From contig CALVTM010000009.1 of assembly GCA_944362615.1 (NCBI GenBank), positions 1 through 49,804 of the forward strand: a stretch of 49,804 nt of DNA, read 5' to 3'. Source of the DNA: an uncultured Clostridia bacterium (GTDB lineage: Bacteria > Bacillota > Clostridia > Christensenellales > Pumilibacteraceae). Positions 41,850 through 49,804 of this stretch are shown here, piece after piece (position 1 is the first letter of the stretch; every line of letters begins with the position of its first letter). A model generated the notes under the pieces. The model saw nothing but the letters and a program-made list of their open reading frames with translations, was not told the origin of the DNA and did no database searches. The position numbers and the translations under genes were made by a program.

Positions 41850-42647
41850 ATGGAAAACGATAACAGAAAGCGCAGAAAATTTTTAGTGCCGGCGATCATT
41901 GCATACGTTTTATGTATAGGGCTGATCGTATTTGAAACGCTCGGGAAAGATATGCTGTACGGCGGCGTTCCGCCCGTTGCGTTCACCCTCGGTGTGGGTG
42001 CGGGTGAGCGGCTACTGCTTTCGGCGGCGTTTATCTGTATTTCGGCATACGCCGGGTACACGTCTCTGCTCCGTCCACACATTAGAGGCGGCATCATCGC
42101 ATTTATTGTTTCCGTCGCCGTTGCGCTCGCTAACTTTCCGTTCCTTACGCTTTATACCGGCGAACTGGTTTATACCGCCAATGCCGGCGAAAGCGCACTC
42201 TATCTGCTTAACTGCATTGCTATCGGCATATTTGAGGAAGTCGCTTTTCGCGGCATACTTTTACCGCTGATTTATTTATACATACCGAACAGAAAACATG
42301 CGGGCGTTCTCTCCATACTGCTTTCAGCTGTGGCGTTCGCCCTGCTTCACGCGTTCAATATTCTGACCGGGGCATCCGTGACCGCAACGCTGTTACAGGT
42401 GGGCTATACCTTCCTCACCGGCTGTATGTTCGGCGTCCTTACGCTTCTTACACGCTCGGTCGTTCCCTGCATTATCGTTCATGCGCTCTACGATATAGGC
42501 GGCACTATGGTGGCATCCGGCGTCGCTGCCGGCGCGCACTGGGTCACTCCCTCCGCTATCGTTATGGCTGTCGTGTCCGTGATTGCCGGCGCATACCTGA
42601 CCTTCGCCGCATTCCGTAATAAAAAGCCGCTGTTCCCGGACGCATAA
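41850..42647 (+). CDS. CPBP-family intramembrane metalloprotease, second copy
   Basis: 265 residues, about seven hydrophobic helices. Motifs: E129-E130-xxx-R134 in FEEVAFRG, His167 in LLHAFN, His211 in HALYD. The CPBP family includes CAAX-processing and bacteriocin-immunity proteins; the substrate is unknown. ATG 41850 is chosen because it coincides with +1 of a strong promoter; an in-frame ATG at 41832 lies inside the promoter spacer and cannot be transcribed from it. It is only distantly similar to the CPBP protein at 15276. Confidence 0.88.
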   Translation: MENDNRKRRKFLVPAIIAYVLCIGLIVFETLGKDMLYGGVPPVAFTLGVGAGERLLLSAAFICISAYAGYTSLLRPHIRGGIIAFIVSVAVALANFPFLTLYTGELVYTANAGESALYLLNCIAIGIFEEVAFRGILLPLIYLYIPNRKHAGVLSILLSAVAFALLHAFNILTGASVTATLLQVGYTFLTGCMFGVLTLLTRSVVPCIIVHALYDIGGTMVASGVAAGAHWVTPSAIVMAVVSVIAGAYLTFAAFRNKKPLFPDA

Positions 42648-42810
42648 CAATGTGTTTATAACTGACCGCCAAACAGTCTCGGCGCAAAAACTGACAGACG
42701 ATAATAAGCTGCGGAAAAACACGATCCGGTTTTTTAGGCAAATTACGCTTTTATAGCCGGTGTACGCGGCAGCTGCAAATGACGATATGAAAAGCAGAAA
42801 GTATGACTTT

Positions 42811-42931
42811 CTCCGGAACTGCCGCAACGGCGGCGCAACACCTGCTCCGGAATAAGCGCAACGGCGGTGCGGTTACAATATGATCGCACAGCGGTGCGGC
42901 ACCTGCTCCGGAGTAAGCGCAACAGCGGTGC
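42811..42931. repeat. Degenerate intergenic repeats (CTCCGGAA/G ... GCGCAACGGCGGTGC)
   Basis: Copies at 42839-42870 and 42900-42931 match at 30 of 32 bases with a 61-base period; a more diverged copy begins at 42811. They lie in a 490-base gene-free gap after the CPBP gene. No reading frame runs through them. Confidence 0.7.
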
Positions 42932-42951
42932 ATATTATGTCACTATTCATA

Positions 42952-43012
42952 AAACCTCCTGCGGTAATTTTTGTTGCGGCTGACTCGCTTCTTATTATAC
43001 CGCAGGAGGTTT
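42952..43012. repeat. 15-bp inverted repeat with 31-base loop
   Basis: AAACCTCCTGCGGTA (42952-42966) pairs exactly with TACCGCAGGAGGTTT (42998-43012). It could fold in RNA of either strand or mark a small mobile element; on the plus strand the second arm contains an AGGAGG but no gene follows it. Confidence 0.7.
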
Positions 43013-43034
43013 ATCTTGTATCTTCAGGATTTTT

Positions 43035-43053
43035 CCGCCGCTTTAATCGGCGG
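43035..43053 (+). terminator. Terminator-like hairpin closing the 42650-43050 gap
   Basis: CCGCCG pairs with CGGCGG around CTTTAAT and is followed by TTTATTTTT on the plus strand. It would end a transcript running through the repeats upstream. Confidence 0.6.
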
Positions 43054-43076
43054 TTTATTTTTGCTGAAACTACAAA

Positions 43077-43107
43077 AAAAGTGAAACTCCGTCAGAAGTT
43101 TCACTTT
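43077..43107. terminator. AGTGAA-stem terminator of lysS
   Basis: AAAAGTGAAACTCC pairs with AGTTTCACTTTT (small mismatch near the loop). T-rich on both sides: TTTTATTTTT on plus, TTTTTTTG on minus. About 35 bases after the lysS stop. Confidence 0.8.
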
Positions 43108-43141
43108 TATTTTTGCGGTTTGTCCTGCCGCGTTTTATACG

Positions 43142-44650
43142 TTATTTCAGCGGTTTCATTGTCGGGAACAGAAGTACGTCGCGAATGGACGGGCTGTCCG
43201 TAAGAAGCATTACAAGTCTGTCCATACCGAAGCCGAGGCCGCCCGTAGGAGGCATACCGTACTCCAGAGCCATGATAAAGTCCTCGTCTACTTCGGCGTT
43301 TGCGCCCTCTTTGCGGCGCTGTTCCACCTGCTTTTCAAAGCGGCGGCGCTGATCGATAGGGTCGTTCAGCTCGCTGAAAGCGTTGCCCATTTCGTGTCCG
43401 GTAATGAAGTATTCAAACCTTTCGGTGAAAGCGGGGTCAGACGGCTTACGCTTTGCAAGCGGTGAATTTTCGACGGGATAGTCGTAAATAAACGTCGGCT
43501 GAATAAGGTGCTGCTCTACGAACGCGTCGAACAGTGCGGCAAGCACAAGGCCTTTCGGCGCATTCTTATCCTCGAGCTGAACGCCGAGCTTTTCGGCTTC
43601 CGCTCTCGCCTGTTCGTCCGACTCCCACGCGTAGTAGTCCGCGCCGCTGTACTCCTTGACTGCTTCAGCCATGGTCATACGCTTCCACGGGGATTCCATA
43701 TCGATTTCAACGCCCTGGTACATGACCTTAGCGCTTCCGCAGACGTTACGGGCGACGGTGCGATACATATCCTCTATCAGCTCCATCATGCCCTTATAAT
43801 CGGTGTACGCTTCATACATTTCCACTGTGGTGAACTCGGGGTTATGCGTTGCGTCCATACCCTCGTTACGGAATATTCTGCCTACTTCATACACCTTGTC
43901 AAAGCCGCCGACTATAAGCCGCTTAAGGTACAGCTCCGTTTCGATGCGCAGGAACATATCTATATCGAGCGCGTTATGATGAGTAACGAACGGACGTGCC
44001 GCCGCACCGATCTCAACGGTATGAAGCACGGGAGTATCAACTTCGAGGTATCCGCGGCCGTCAAGGTAGCGGCGCACTTCGGAAATGATACGGCTGCGTT
44101 TATAGAACGTGTCCTTGACCTCCGGATTCATTATAAGATCCACATAGCGGCGACGATATCTGAGCTCTTTATCTACGAGCCCGTGGAATTTTTCGGGCAA
44201 CGGATGAAGGCTTTTTGAAAGCAGCTCGATCTTATGCGCATGAATGCTTATTTCGCCGCGGCGGGTACGGAACACCAGACCCTCGATGCCGACTATATCG
44301 CCTATATCCCATTTCTTGAACTCGGCGAAAACGTCCTCGCCTATATCGTTTATACGGACGTATACCTGAATACGTCCGCTGCCGTCCGCAACGTCGATAA
44401 AGTTAGCCTTACCCATATCGCGGCGGCTCATCATACGACCGGCAATACGCACTTCGGTATTTTCCAGGCGGTCGAACTCGTCTCTGATCGTTGCGGTAAG
44501 CGCATTGCGGTCGTACTTTGTTACAGTGTACGGATCCTTACCCGCCTCACGCAGCGCATTCAGCTTTTCTATTCTTATTCTCTTAACCTCGTATATATCC
44601 TCTTCGGATGCAGACTCGGCAGTGATGTTTTCGATTTCGTTTTCGCTCAT
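43142..44650 (-). CDS. lysS: Lysyl-tRNA synthetase (class II)
   Basis: 502 residues. The N-terminal OB-fold anticodon domain has VRIAGRMMSRRDMGKANFIDV; class II motif 2 is FRNEGMDATHNPEFTTVEMYEAY and motif 3 is GLGFGMDRLVMLLTDSPSIRDVLLFP. It charges tRNA-Lys. The ATG lies one base after the greA stop, so it is co-translated with greA, a common Bacillota arrangement. Confidence 0.98.
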   Translation of the reverse strand: MSENEIENITAESASEEDIYEVKRIRIEKLNALREAGKDPYTVTKYDRNALTATIRDEFDRLENTEVRIAGRMMSRRDMGKANFIDVADGSGRIQVYVRINDIGEDVFAEFKKWDIGDIVGIEGLVFRTRRGEISIHAHKIELLSKSLHPLPEKFHGLVDKELRYRRRYVDLIMNPEVKDTFYKRSRIISEVRRYLDGRGYLEVDTPVLHTVEIGAAARPFVTHHNALDIDMFLRIETELYLKRLIVGGFDKVYEVGRIFRNEGMDATHNPEFTTVEMYEAYTDYKGMMELIEDMYRTVARNVCGSAKVMYQGVEIDMESPWKRMTMAEAVKEYSGADYYAWESDEQARAEAEKLGVQLEDKNAPKGLVLAALFDAFVEQHLIQPTFIYDYPVENSPLAKRKPSDPAFTERFEYFITGHEMGNAFSELNDPIDQRRRFEKQVEQRRKEGANAEVDEDFIMALEYGMPPTGGLGFGMDRLVMLLTDSPSIRDVLLFPTMKPLK

Positions 44651-44651
44651 T

Positions 44652-45122
44652 TCAGTGTATGGTTATGATCTTGAAAATTCTCTTGTTTACGTGTACGCCG
44701 ACTTTGATCTCCGTGCGGAACTCATCGCCTGCTCTGTGTCCGAGAAGCGCCCTACCTATCGGGGAGTCATTGGAGATCTTGCCGTTCATCGGATCGCTGT
44801 CCTGAGAACCTACGATCTGGTACTTATATTCCTTGTTATCCATTGTAAACGTGACCGTGCTGCCTACGCCGATAGTATCGGTGCTTACATTTTCAATAAT
44901 CTCGGCGTTATGGAGCATATTTTCGAGATCGCTTATCTCGCGCTCCATTTTAGCCTGTTCGTCGCGGGCGAGGTCGTACTCGGCATTCTCCGAGAGGTCA
45001 CCGAACGAGCGTGCTTCCTCTATCTTAGCCGCCATTTCGGCTCTGCCCTTACCTTTGAGCTCCTCAAGGCGTTTTTCCAGTTCCGCCTTGGACTCGGCGG
45101 TCAGCAATACTTTCTCTGCCAT
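44652..45122 (-). CDS. greA: Transcription elongation factor GreA
   Basis: 156 residues. The N-terminal coiled coil with the acidic tip ARSFGDLSENAEYDLARDEQ enters the polymerase secondary channel to stimulate cleavage of backtracked RNA; the C-terminal FKBP-like domain has PIGRALLGHRAGDE. GGAG precedes the ATG. It lies between an aminotransferase gene and lysS in one operon. Confidence 0.97.
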   Translation of the reverse strand: MAEKVLLTAESKAELEKRLEELKGKGRAEMAAKIEEARSFGDLSENAEYDLARDEQAKMEREISDLENMLHNAEIIENVSTDTIGVGSTVTFTMDNKEYKYQIVGSQDSDPMNGKISNDSPIGRALLGHRAGDEFRTEIKVGVHVNKRIFKIITIH

Positions 45123-45143
45123 AATAATCTCCTATGGAATTTG

Positions 45144-46340
45144 TTATAATTCCGCACCGGCGCGGCGCTCTCTTGCGCAGCGCGCGACAAATCTGTTCAT
45201 TCTTTCCGCCGCCTGCATAAGCGTGCGAAGCGACGTCGCGTAAGATACGCGGATATGGTTTTTACCCTCTTCACCGAACGCATCGCCCGGCACTACCGCG
45301 ACTTTTTCATCCGCAAGCAGACGGCGTGCAAAACGCTGACCGTCCATGCCTGTTGAAGAAACGTCCGCAAAAGCGTAGAACGCACCGCCCGGAAGATTGC
45401 ACTCGAGACCCATTGCGTTAAGTTCTCCGACGATGAACCTGCGGCGGCGGTCGTACTCCTCTTTCATGTCGTCTACCGCCTTATAACCGTCGTAACGCCC
45501 GTCCTTGAGTGCGGCAAGACCCGCATACTGTGAGGGAGTGGGCGCACAGAGCGCCGTATACTGGTGGACTTTGAGCACTGCCGCAAGCGCGTCTTCCGGC
45601 GCGGCTATGTAGCCCAGCCTCCAGCCCGTCATAGCAAACGCTTTGGAGAAACCGTTTATGACGATCGTGCGCTCGCGGTAACCGTCTATCGATGCGGGCG
45701 AAACGTGCTTGCCGTCGTAAGTAAGCTCGGCATAGATCTCGTCGCTTACTATCGTAAGGTCGTATTTCTGGATAACGGGGAGCAGATTTCTAAGCTCCGG
45801 CTCCGTCATGACCGCTCCCGTCGGGTTGTTCGGGTACGGCATTATAAGGACTTTTGCGCCGTTCGATGCAGCCGCTTCCTCAAGCGCTTCGGGCGTTATC
45901 TTGAAATCGGCGTGCTGAGTGCAGTCTACGGACACGGGCTTGCCGCCGCACAGCATCGCTATCGGAAGATAAGACACATAGCTCGGCGACGGTATAAGCA
46001 CGCCGTCTCCCGGCTCTATGAGCACACGCAGAGCAAGGTCAATAGCCTCGCTTGCACCCATTGTGACGAGTATCTCATGCTTAGGATCGTAGTCTATGCC
46101 GAAACGGCGCGAAAGATACCCGGCTATTTCCTCACAGAGAGCGGGCAGTCCTTTATTGGACGTATATGCAGTATAACCGCGCTGTATGCTCTTTATAGCG
46201 GCGTCGCGGATATACCACGGTGTGATGAAGTCGGGCTCGCCGACGCCGAGTGAGAGTGCGTCGGGCATAGTGGACACGATATCGAAGAACTCGCGTATAC
46301 CCGACGGTTTTATCTGTTGTATGATCTGATTGAGTCTCAT
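45144..46340 (-). CDS. Pyridoxal-phosphate aminotransferase, class I/II
   Basis: 398 residues. Fold-type I features: VTMGASEAIDLALRVL, MPYPNNPTGAV, ASP in IVSDEIYAEL, and the PLP lysine in NGFSKAFAMTGWRLGY. It resembles aromatic/aspartate or MalY-PatA-type aminotransferases; the amino acid is not determined. It begins six bases after an Lrp/AsnC regulator gene, a frequent pairing in which the regulator senses the substrate amino acid. Confidence 0.93.
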   Translation of the reverse strand: MRLNQIIQQIKPSGIREFFDIVSTMPDALSLGVGEPDFITPWYIRDAAIKSIQRGYTAYTSNKGLPALCEEIAGYLSRRFGIDYDPKHEILVTMGASEAIDLALRVLIEPGDGVLIPSPSYVSYLPIAMLCGGKPVSVDCTQHADFKITPEALEEAAASNGAKVLIMPYPNNPTGAVMTEPELRNLLPVIQKYDLTIVSDEIYAELTYDGKHVSPASIDGYRERTIVINGFSKAFAMTGWRLGYIAAPEDALAAVLKVHQYTALCAPTPSQYAGLAALKDGRYDGYKAVDDMKEEYDRRRRFIVGELNAMGLECNLPGGAFYAFADVSSTGMDGQRFARRLLADEKVAVVPGDAFGEEGKNHIRVSYATSLRTLMQAAERMNRFVARCARERRAGAEL

Positions 46341-46346
46341 TGCCTG

Positions 46347-46835
46347 TCAGGCGTGTACTGCCTGTCTGACGACATTGCACGACTTTGTGCATACGCCGCC
46401 CATTTTGTATTTTTTAAGGATAAAATGCGTAGCGGTAGACAGCACCTTGTCCATAACGGACAGTTTCTCGCTGACAAACCTGGATACGTCTTTCAGACTC
46501 TTGCCTTCGATAATAACCGCAAGGTCGTAAGCGCCGCTCATCAGATACAGCGTCTTGACTTCGTCAAACTGGTAGATCTCTTCCGCGATCGCGTCAAAGC
46601 CGTGCTTATACATCGGCGAAACCTTGACTTCTATCAGGGCTTCGACGGTATCTTTATCAGCAAGTTCATCATCTGTTATGACGGTGTATTTGATGATAAT
46701 ACCGCTGTCCTCCATTTCCTTTATGGCGGCAGCTACCTGCTTTTCGTCCGCGCCCAGCATCTTGGCAATGCGGGAAGCGCCGAGACGGGAATCCTCGCCG
46801 AGTAAGCCGAGAATGTCTTCACGAAGTTTGTCCAT
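46347..46835 (-). CDS. Lrp/AsnC-family transcriptional regulator
   Basis: 162 residues. The N-terminal winged HTH (DILGLLGEDSRLGASRIAKMLGADEKQVAAAIKEMED) and the C-terminal RAM/AsnC ligand domain (VKTLYLMSGAYDLAVIIEGK) are clear. A Cys-containing C-terminal extension (KMGGVCTKSCNVV) is unusual. It probably regulates this operon in response to an amino acid. It lies 19 bases after the aconitase gene. Confidence 0.92.
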   Translation of the reverse strand: MDKLREDILGLLGEDSRLGASRIAKMLGADEKQVAAAIKEMEDSGIIIKYTVITDDELADKDTVEALIEVKVSPMYKHGFDAIAEEIYQFDEVKTLYLMSGAYDLAVIIEGKSLKDVSRFVSEKLSVMDKVLSTATHFILKKYKMGGVCTKSCNVVRQAVHA

Positions 46836-46854
46836 GATCGCCCTCCTTGATTTT

Positions 46855-48768
46855 TCAGGAATTGTCCCCGGACGCCATGCGCAGTGATCCGCCGCACAGA
46901 AGCATTTTCTGCTGACGGTCGCCGCACTCCAGCTTAAGAGGAATATTGATATTCTTATTTTCTACAACAAGAGTGAACTTGCGGCATCTTACGCTGTCCG
47001 GAGCATCGTAGATAGCGACGGAATCGCCCTCTTCCAGTTTGTCGTAGTCCGCGGGATCTGCGAAAACAAGCGGAAGAATGCCGTTGTTCATAAGGTTATC
47101 TTTGTGTATGCGCGCGAAGCTCTTTGCCACTACCGCCTTTATGCCCAGCTGAAGAGGCACGAGAGCGGCGTGCTCGCGGCTGCTGCCCTGGCCGTAGTTG
47201 GAACCGGCAACAATGAAACCGCCGTTCTTTGCTTTCGCGCGCGCGGGGAATTCCTTATCACAGTTGGACAGGCAGTAATCGGAAAGATAAGGTATATTTG
47301 AGCGGTAAGCAAGCAGAGCGGCATTGGACGGCATGATGTGATCCGTCGTGATGTCGTCGCCGAGCTTGATCAGTACGTCGCCCTTGAGCGTGCTTGCAAG
47401 CGGGTGCGTCTTGGGGAAAGGCTTGATATTATCCCCGCGCACGATCTTGACGTCTTTAAAGTCGTCCGGGCAAAGTATAAGATTATCGTTTATCAGGAAC
47501 TTCTCGGGCATTTTTATTTCGGGAAGTTCAACGCCTTCCGGACTCGTCATAACGCCGGCTATCGCACTTACTGCCGCCGTTTCGGGAGAAACGAGGTATA
47601 CGTTCGCGCTCGGCGTGCCGCTGCGGTTAAAGAAGTTGCGGTTGAACGTGCGAAGAGAAACAGCGTTAGCCTTGGGGCTCTGTCCGTTGCCTATGCAGGG
47701 ACCGCACGCGCACTCGAGCACTCTTGCGCCCGCGCCGAGAATATCCGCAAGCGCGCCGTTTTCCGCAAGCATCATCAGTACCTGACGGGAACCGGGCGAA
47801 ACGGTGAACGATACGTCCGGATGAATGCGCTTGCCCTTGAGAATAGCCGCAACTTTCATAAGGTCAAGATACGAGGAGTTCGTGCACGAACCTACGCATA
47901 TCTGATCTACTTTCATGCCCGCAAGCTCGCTTACCGGCTTTACATTGCCGGGAGAATGAGGGCAAGCAGCAAGAGGTTTGAGCGCCTCAAGATCAATTAC
48001 TATGTGCTCATCGTACTCGGCGTCATCGTCTGCGGAGAGCGGAGTGAAATCACCGCCTCTGCCCTGCGCTTCGAGAAATGCCTTTGTCGTATCATCGGAC
48101 GGGAATACGGAAGTTGTCGCGCCCAGCTCCGCACCCATATTCGTTATCGTCGCACGTTCGGGTACCGTGAGGTACTTAACGCCCTCACCCGTATATTCCA
48201 TGACCTTGCCTACGCCGCCGGACGTCGTGAGTATCTCAAGCACCTTGAGGATTATATCCTTAGCCGTTACGCCTGCACCGAGTCTGCCTTTGAGCTCTAT
48301 ATTCACGACTTTGGGCATGATCAGATAGAACGGAGCACCGCCCATTGCAAGAGCAACGTCCAGACCGCCCGCGCCGATAGCAAGCATACCGATACCGCCT
48401 CCGGTCGGCGTGTGGGAGTCCGAACCGAGCAGGGTCTTACCCGGTTTTCCGAAGCGTTCCAGATGAACCTGGTGACAAATGCCGTTACCCGGTTTGGAAA
48501 CGTAAATGCCGTGCGAAAGCGCTACTGACTGAATGTATGCGTGATCGTCCGCATTAAGCTGGCTCGACTGGAGCATATTATGGTCGATATAAGCAACACT
48601 GCGTTCCGTCTTTACCTTATCCGTGCCTATAGCTTCAAACTGAAGGTATGCCATCGTACCCGTCGAGTCCTGCGTAAGCGTCTGATCGATGGAGATAGCT
48701 ATCTCCTCGCCGGGGATCATTTCGCCCGATACGAGGTGGGCTTTTATAATCTTCTGAGTAAGATTCAT
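46855..48768 (-). CDS. Aconitate hydratase
   Basis: 637 residues, the shorter aconitase form. GSDSHTPTGGGIGMLAIGAGGLDVA, the 4Fe-4S cysteines in GSCTNSSYLDLM and CACGPCIGNGQSP, and the C-terminal swivel GSNYGQGSSREHAAL are diagnostic. It interconverts citrate and isocitrate. ATG 48768 follows GAGAGGAATTACA; the frame runs to 48828 without support. With fumarase elsewhere in the window this indicates at least a partial TCA cycle. First gene of the five-gene operon. Confidence 0.96.
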   Translation of the reverse strand: MNLTQKIIKAHLVSGEMIPGEEIAISIDQTLTQDSTGTMAYLQFEAIGTDKVKTERSVAYIDHNMLQSSQLNADDHAYIQSVALSHGIYVSKPGNGICHQVHLERFGKPGKTLLGSDSHTPTGGGIGMLAIGAGGLDVALAMGGAPFYLIMPKVVNIELKGRLGAGVTAKDIILKVLEILTTSGGVGKVMEYTGEGVKYLTVPERATITNMGAELGATTSVFPSDDTTKAFLEAQGRGGDFTPLSADDDAEYDEHIVIDLEALKPLAACPHSPGNVKPVSELAGMKVDQICVGSCTNSSYLDLMKVAAILKGKRIHPDVSFTVSPGSRQVLMMLAENGALADILGAGARVLECACGPCIGNGQSPKANAVSLRTFNRNFFNRSGTPSANVYLVSPETAAVSAIAGVMTSPEGVELPEIKMPEKFLINDNLILCPDDFKDVKIVRGDNIKPFPKTHPLASTLKGDVLIKLGDDITTDHIMPSNAALLAYRSNIPYLSDYCLSNCDKEFPARAKAKNGGFIVAGSNYGQGSSREHAALVPLQLGIKAVVAKSFARIHKDNLMNNGILPLVFADPADYDKLEEGDSVAIYDAPDSVRCRKFTLVVENKNINIPLKLECGDRQQKMLLCGGSLRMASGDNS

Positions 48769-48860
48769 TGTAATTCCTCTCGGTTGCATATTTACTGTCT
48801 GCGCGTCAGACAATGATGCGCAAGGCAAGAAAAGCGGACGATATAACTTCCGCTTCGTAT

Positions 48861-48889
48861 ATTATAAAAAAAATTCCCGTCAAAGTCAA
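48861..48889 (-). promoter_or_regulatory. Promoter of the aconitase-lysS operon
   Basis: Minus strand: -35 TTGACT (48884-48889), 17-base spacer, -10 TATAAT (48861-48866). The leader is about 85 bases and contains a small TGTCTG/CAGACA hairpin near 48797-48813. Confidence 0.8.
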
Positions 48890-48900
48890 TCGTTTGCCGC

Positions 48901-48929
48901 TTGCGTTTTGCGTTTGTTTAGGGTATACT
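48901..48929 (+). promoter_or_regulatory. Promoter giving a leaderless mRNA for the 48936 gene
   Basis: -35 TTGCGT (48901-48906), 17-base spacer, -10 TATACT (48924-48929), six bases, then ATG 48936. It is back to back with the aconitase promoter, the -35 boxes 11 bases apart. Confidence 0.6.
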
Positions 48930-48935
48930 GTTTAT

Positions 48936-49196
48936 ATGTTCAAGATATGGTTAAAAACTCATAAGGATAAGAAGATAGTAACTAACGAACTGATCTTCTA
49001 TGAGGGCAAGTATGACCCTGACGAATTTGACGAATATGTAAGATATGCGTGTCATGAAACGGATATACCGACGCCGGTCATACTGTCTTCACATGCCGCA
49101 AGTTTCACTAAGTATAATATAGCGCGTTTCAAGCCTGCCGACTTTGTCGAACACGTTGACTTCGATGAGCTGACGCTGGAAAATGTTAAAATATAA
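48936..49196 (+). CDS. Small acidic protein of unknown function
   Basis: 86 residues with mixed helices and strands: KKIVTNELIFYEGKYDPDEFDEYVRYACHE, then a strand VILSSH and an acidic end. No family is recognised. ATG 48936 is chosen because it coincides with the predicted transcription start; the frame extends upstream past the promoter. No ribosome binding site is present. Confidence 0.6.
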   Translation: MFKIWLKTHKDKKIVTNELIFYEGKYDPDEFDEYVRYACHETDIPTPVILSSHAASFTKYNIARFKPADFVEHVDFDELTLENVKI

Positions 49197-49206
49197 ACAT
49201 ACTCGG

Positions 49207-49321
49207 CAGCACGGAAAATATAAAGGCGCGGAAATATTTAAGGGCGCGGAAAGTATAACAGCATAAAAACGCAAAGGCGCAGGAAAATGTAAAGGCGCAG
49301 AATATGTAAGGCGCAGAAAGG
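49207..49321 (+). repeat. Short degenerate tandem repeats (TAAAGGCGCRGAAAATAT)
   Basis: Five or six imperfect units of 15-19 bases (starts near 49221, 49239, 49271, 49290 and 49307) fill the gap before the next gene. They keep AAGGCGC(A/G)GAAA. The last unit supplies the GGAAGTG ribosome binding site of the 49329 gene. Confidence 0.65.
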
Positions 49322-49328
49322 AAGTGTT

Positions 49329-49688
49329 ATGGAAAATAAAAATTACAATTATATAGATTATAATGATCTTTCCGAGGAGAAGCGCAAGGCGCTTTATGAA
49401 GAGTTTCTGAACGCGTATCCGGAGGAAAAGAAGCTGTCGCTTATATTTCGTTTTGCTCCGCTCGGGTTTGCCGCTATCATAATCGCGCTTGTGATAGCAT
49501 CGCTTGTGCTGTACTTTATAAGCGGTATAGGTATTCCGTTCATCGTAATGCTGAGCGTTATGCTTGTGGCACTGCTCGCGTTCATCATCTTCCGCGTAAA
49601 ACTCGATAAAGTACGCTATGCCCACTCGGCACGTTACTCGGCATGGCTGCTTGACGTCAAGCATGTTGTAGCAGAACTGTCGCGTTAA
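49329..49688 (+). CDS. Small two-helix membrane protein of unknown function
   Basis: 119 residues. A charged N-terminal region (YIDYNDLSEEKRKALYEEFL) precedes two membrane helices (about 43-66 and 69-88), then a basic helix. No family is recognised. GGAAGTG lies just before the ATG. It is probably co-transcribed with the 48936 gene, and a palindromic hairpin follows. Confidence 0.6.
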   Translation: MENKNYNYIDYNDLSEEKRKALYEEFLNAYPEEKKLSLIFRFAPLGFAAIIIALVIASLVLYFISGIGIPFIVMLSVMLVALLAFIIFRVKLDKVRYAHSARYSAWLLDVKHVVAELSR

Positions 49689-49697
49689 GCGAGGTAT

Positions 49698-49785
49698 GTT
49701 GCGCTGAGTTTAAACGCAAAAAATTTTATAACAGAGTGAAATCCGTAAACTGGATTCACTCTGTTATTTTTTGCTGACTCAGCGC
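49698..49785. repeat. Palindromic intergenic repeat, copy 2
   Basis: Outer arms GCGCTGAGT/ACTCAGCGC enclose GCAAAAAA/TTTTTTGC and the core hairpin at 49731-49764. The core is the exact reverse complement of 89-122. TTATTTTTTG after the core lets it end the upstream plus-strand genes. Confidence 0.8.
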
Positions 49786-49804
49786 TTCCATCCAGACGCA
49801 AATT

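Overview
The window looks like a chromosomal segment of an endospore-forming, gut-type Clostridia bacterium (Bacillota). The grounds are a SpoIIID regulator, a GGGtGRT/NifU-like gene pair, a two-subunit class I fumarase, YycJ, DUF1540 and BspA-like proteins, AGGAGG-type ribosome binding sites and near-consensus sigma-A promoters. No rRNA, CRISPR array or insertion sequence was seen. The species cannot be told from the sequence alone.

Layout. 1-500: a palindromic repeat and a stand-alone tRNA-Ala/tRNA-Ile operon. 505-5260: an HD hydrolase, a HAD phosphatase, the GGGtGRT pair, a Cys/Ala/Lys repeat protein and an LRR-type lipoprotein in an A+T-rich island. 5595-9190: the rpmG-secE-nusG-rplK-rplA-rplJ-rplL operon, ending at a terminator with no rpoB after it. 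9457-13137: DegV, SpoIIID, prs and a GlmU with an eroded N-terminal domain. 13452-17011: the operon yycJ, CPBP protease, rlmH, M14 peptidase, tadA. 17092-18446: fumarase, divergent from yycJ. 18731-26792: membrane and DUF1540 proteins, a polar amino-acid ABC transporter, a glutamate-kinase-like gene, an AraC regulator and ilvC.

26963-38386: a compact, one-directional, translationally coupled phage structural cluster. It holds large terminase, a TerS-like protein, portal, HK97-fold capsid, connector and propeller-like proteins, a coiled-coil protein and two holin-like proteins. It has no integrase, replication genes, tape measure or recognisable endolysin, and sits between the housekeeping genes ilvC and htpG. 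38444-39605 holds an anchored surface protein and an HTH regulator. 39788-42647: htpG and a second CPBP protease. 43142-48768: the operon aconitase, Lrp/AsnC regulator, aminotransferase, greA, lysS. 48936-49688: two small unknown genes. The window ends in a second copy of the palindromic repeat that opens it.

Two patterns cross the window. First, six genes start exactly seven bases after a sigma-A -10 box, with no leader, which predicts leaderless mRNAs; several are arranged as divergent pairs. Second, a family of intergenic hairpins shares an AGTGAA/TTCACT stem. The phage-derived capsid cluster and the leaderless-start architecture are the two observations most worth following up.
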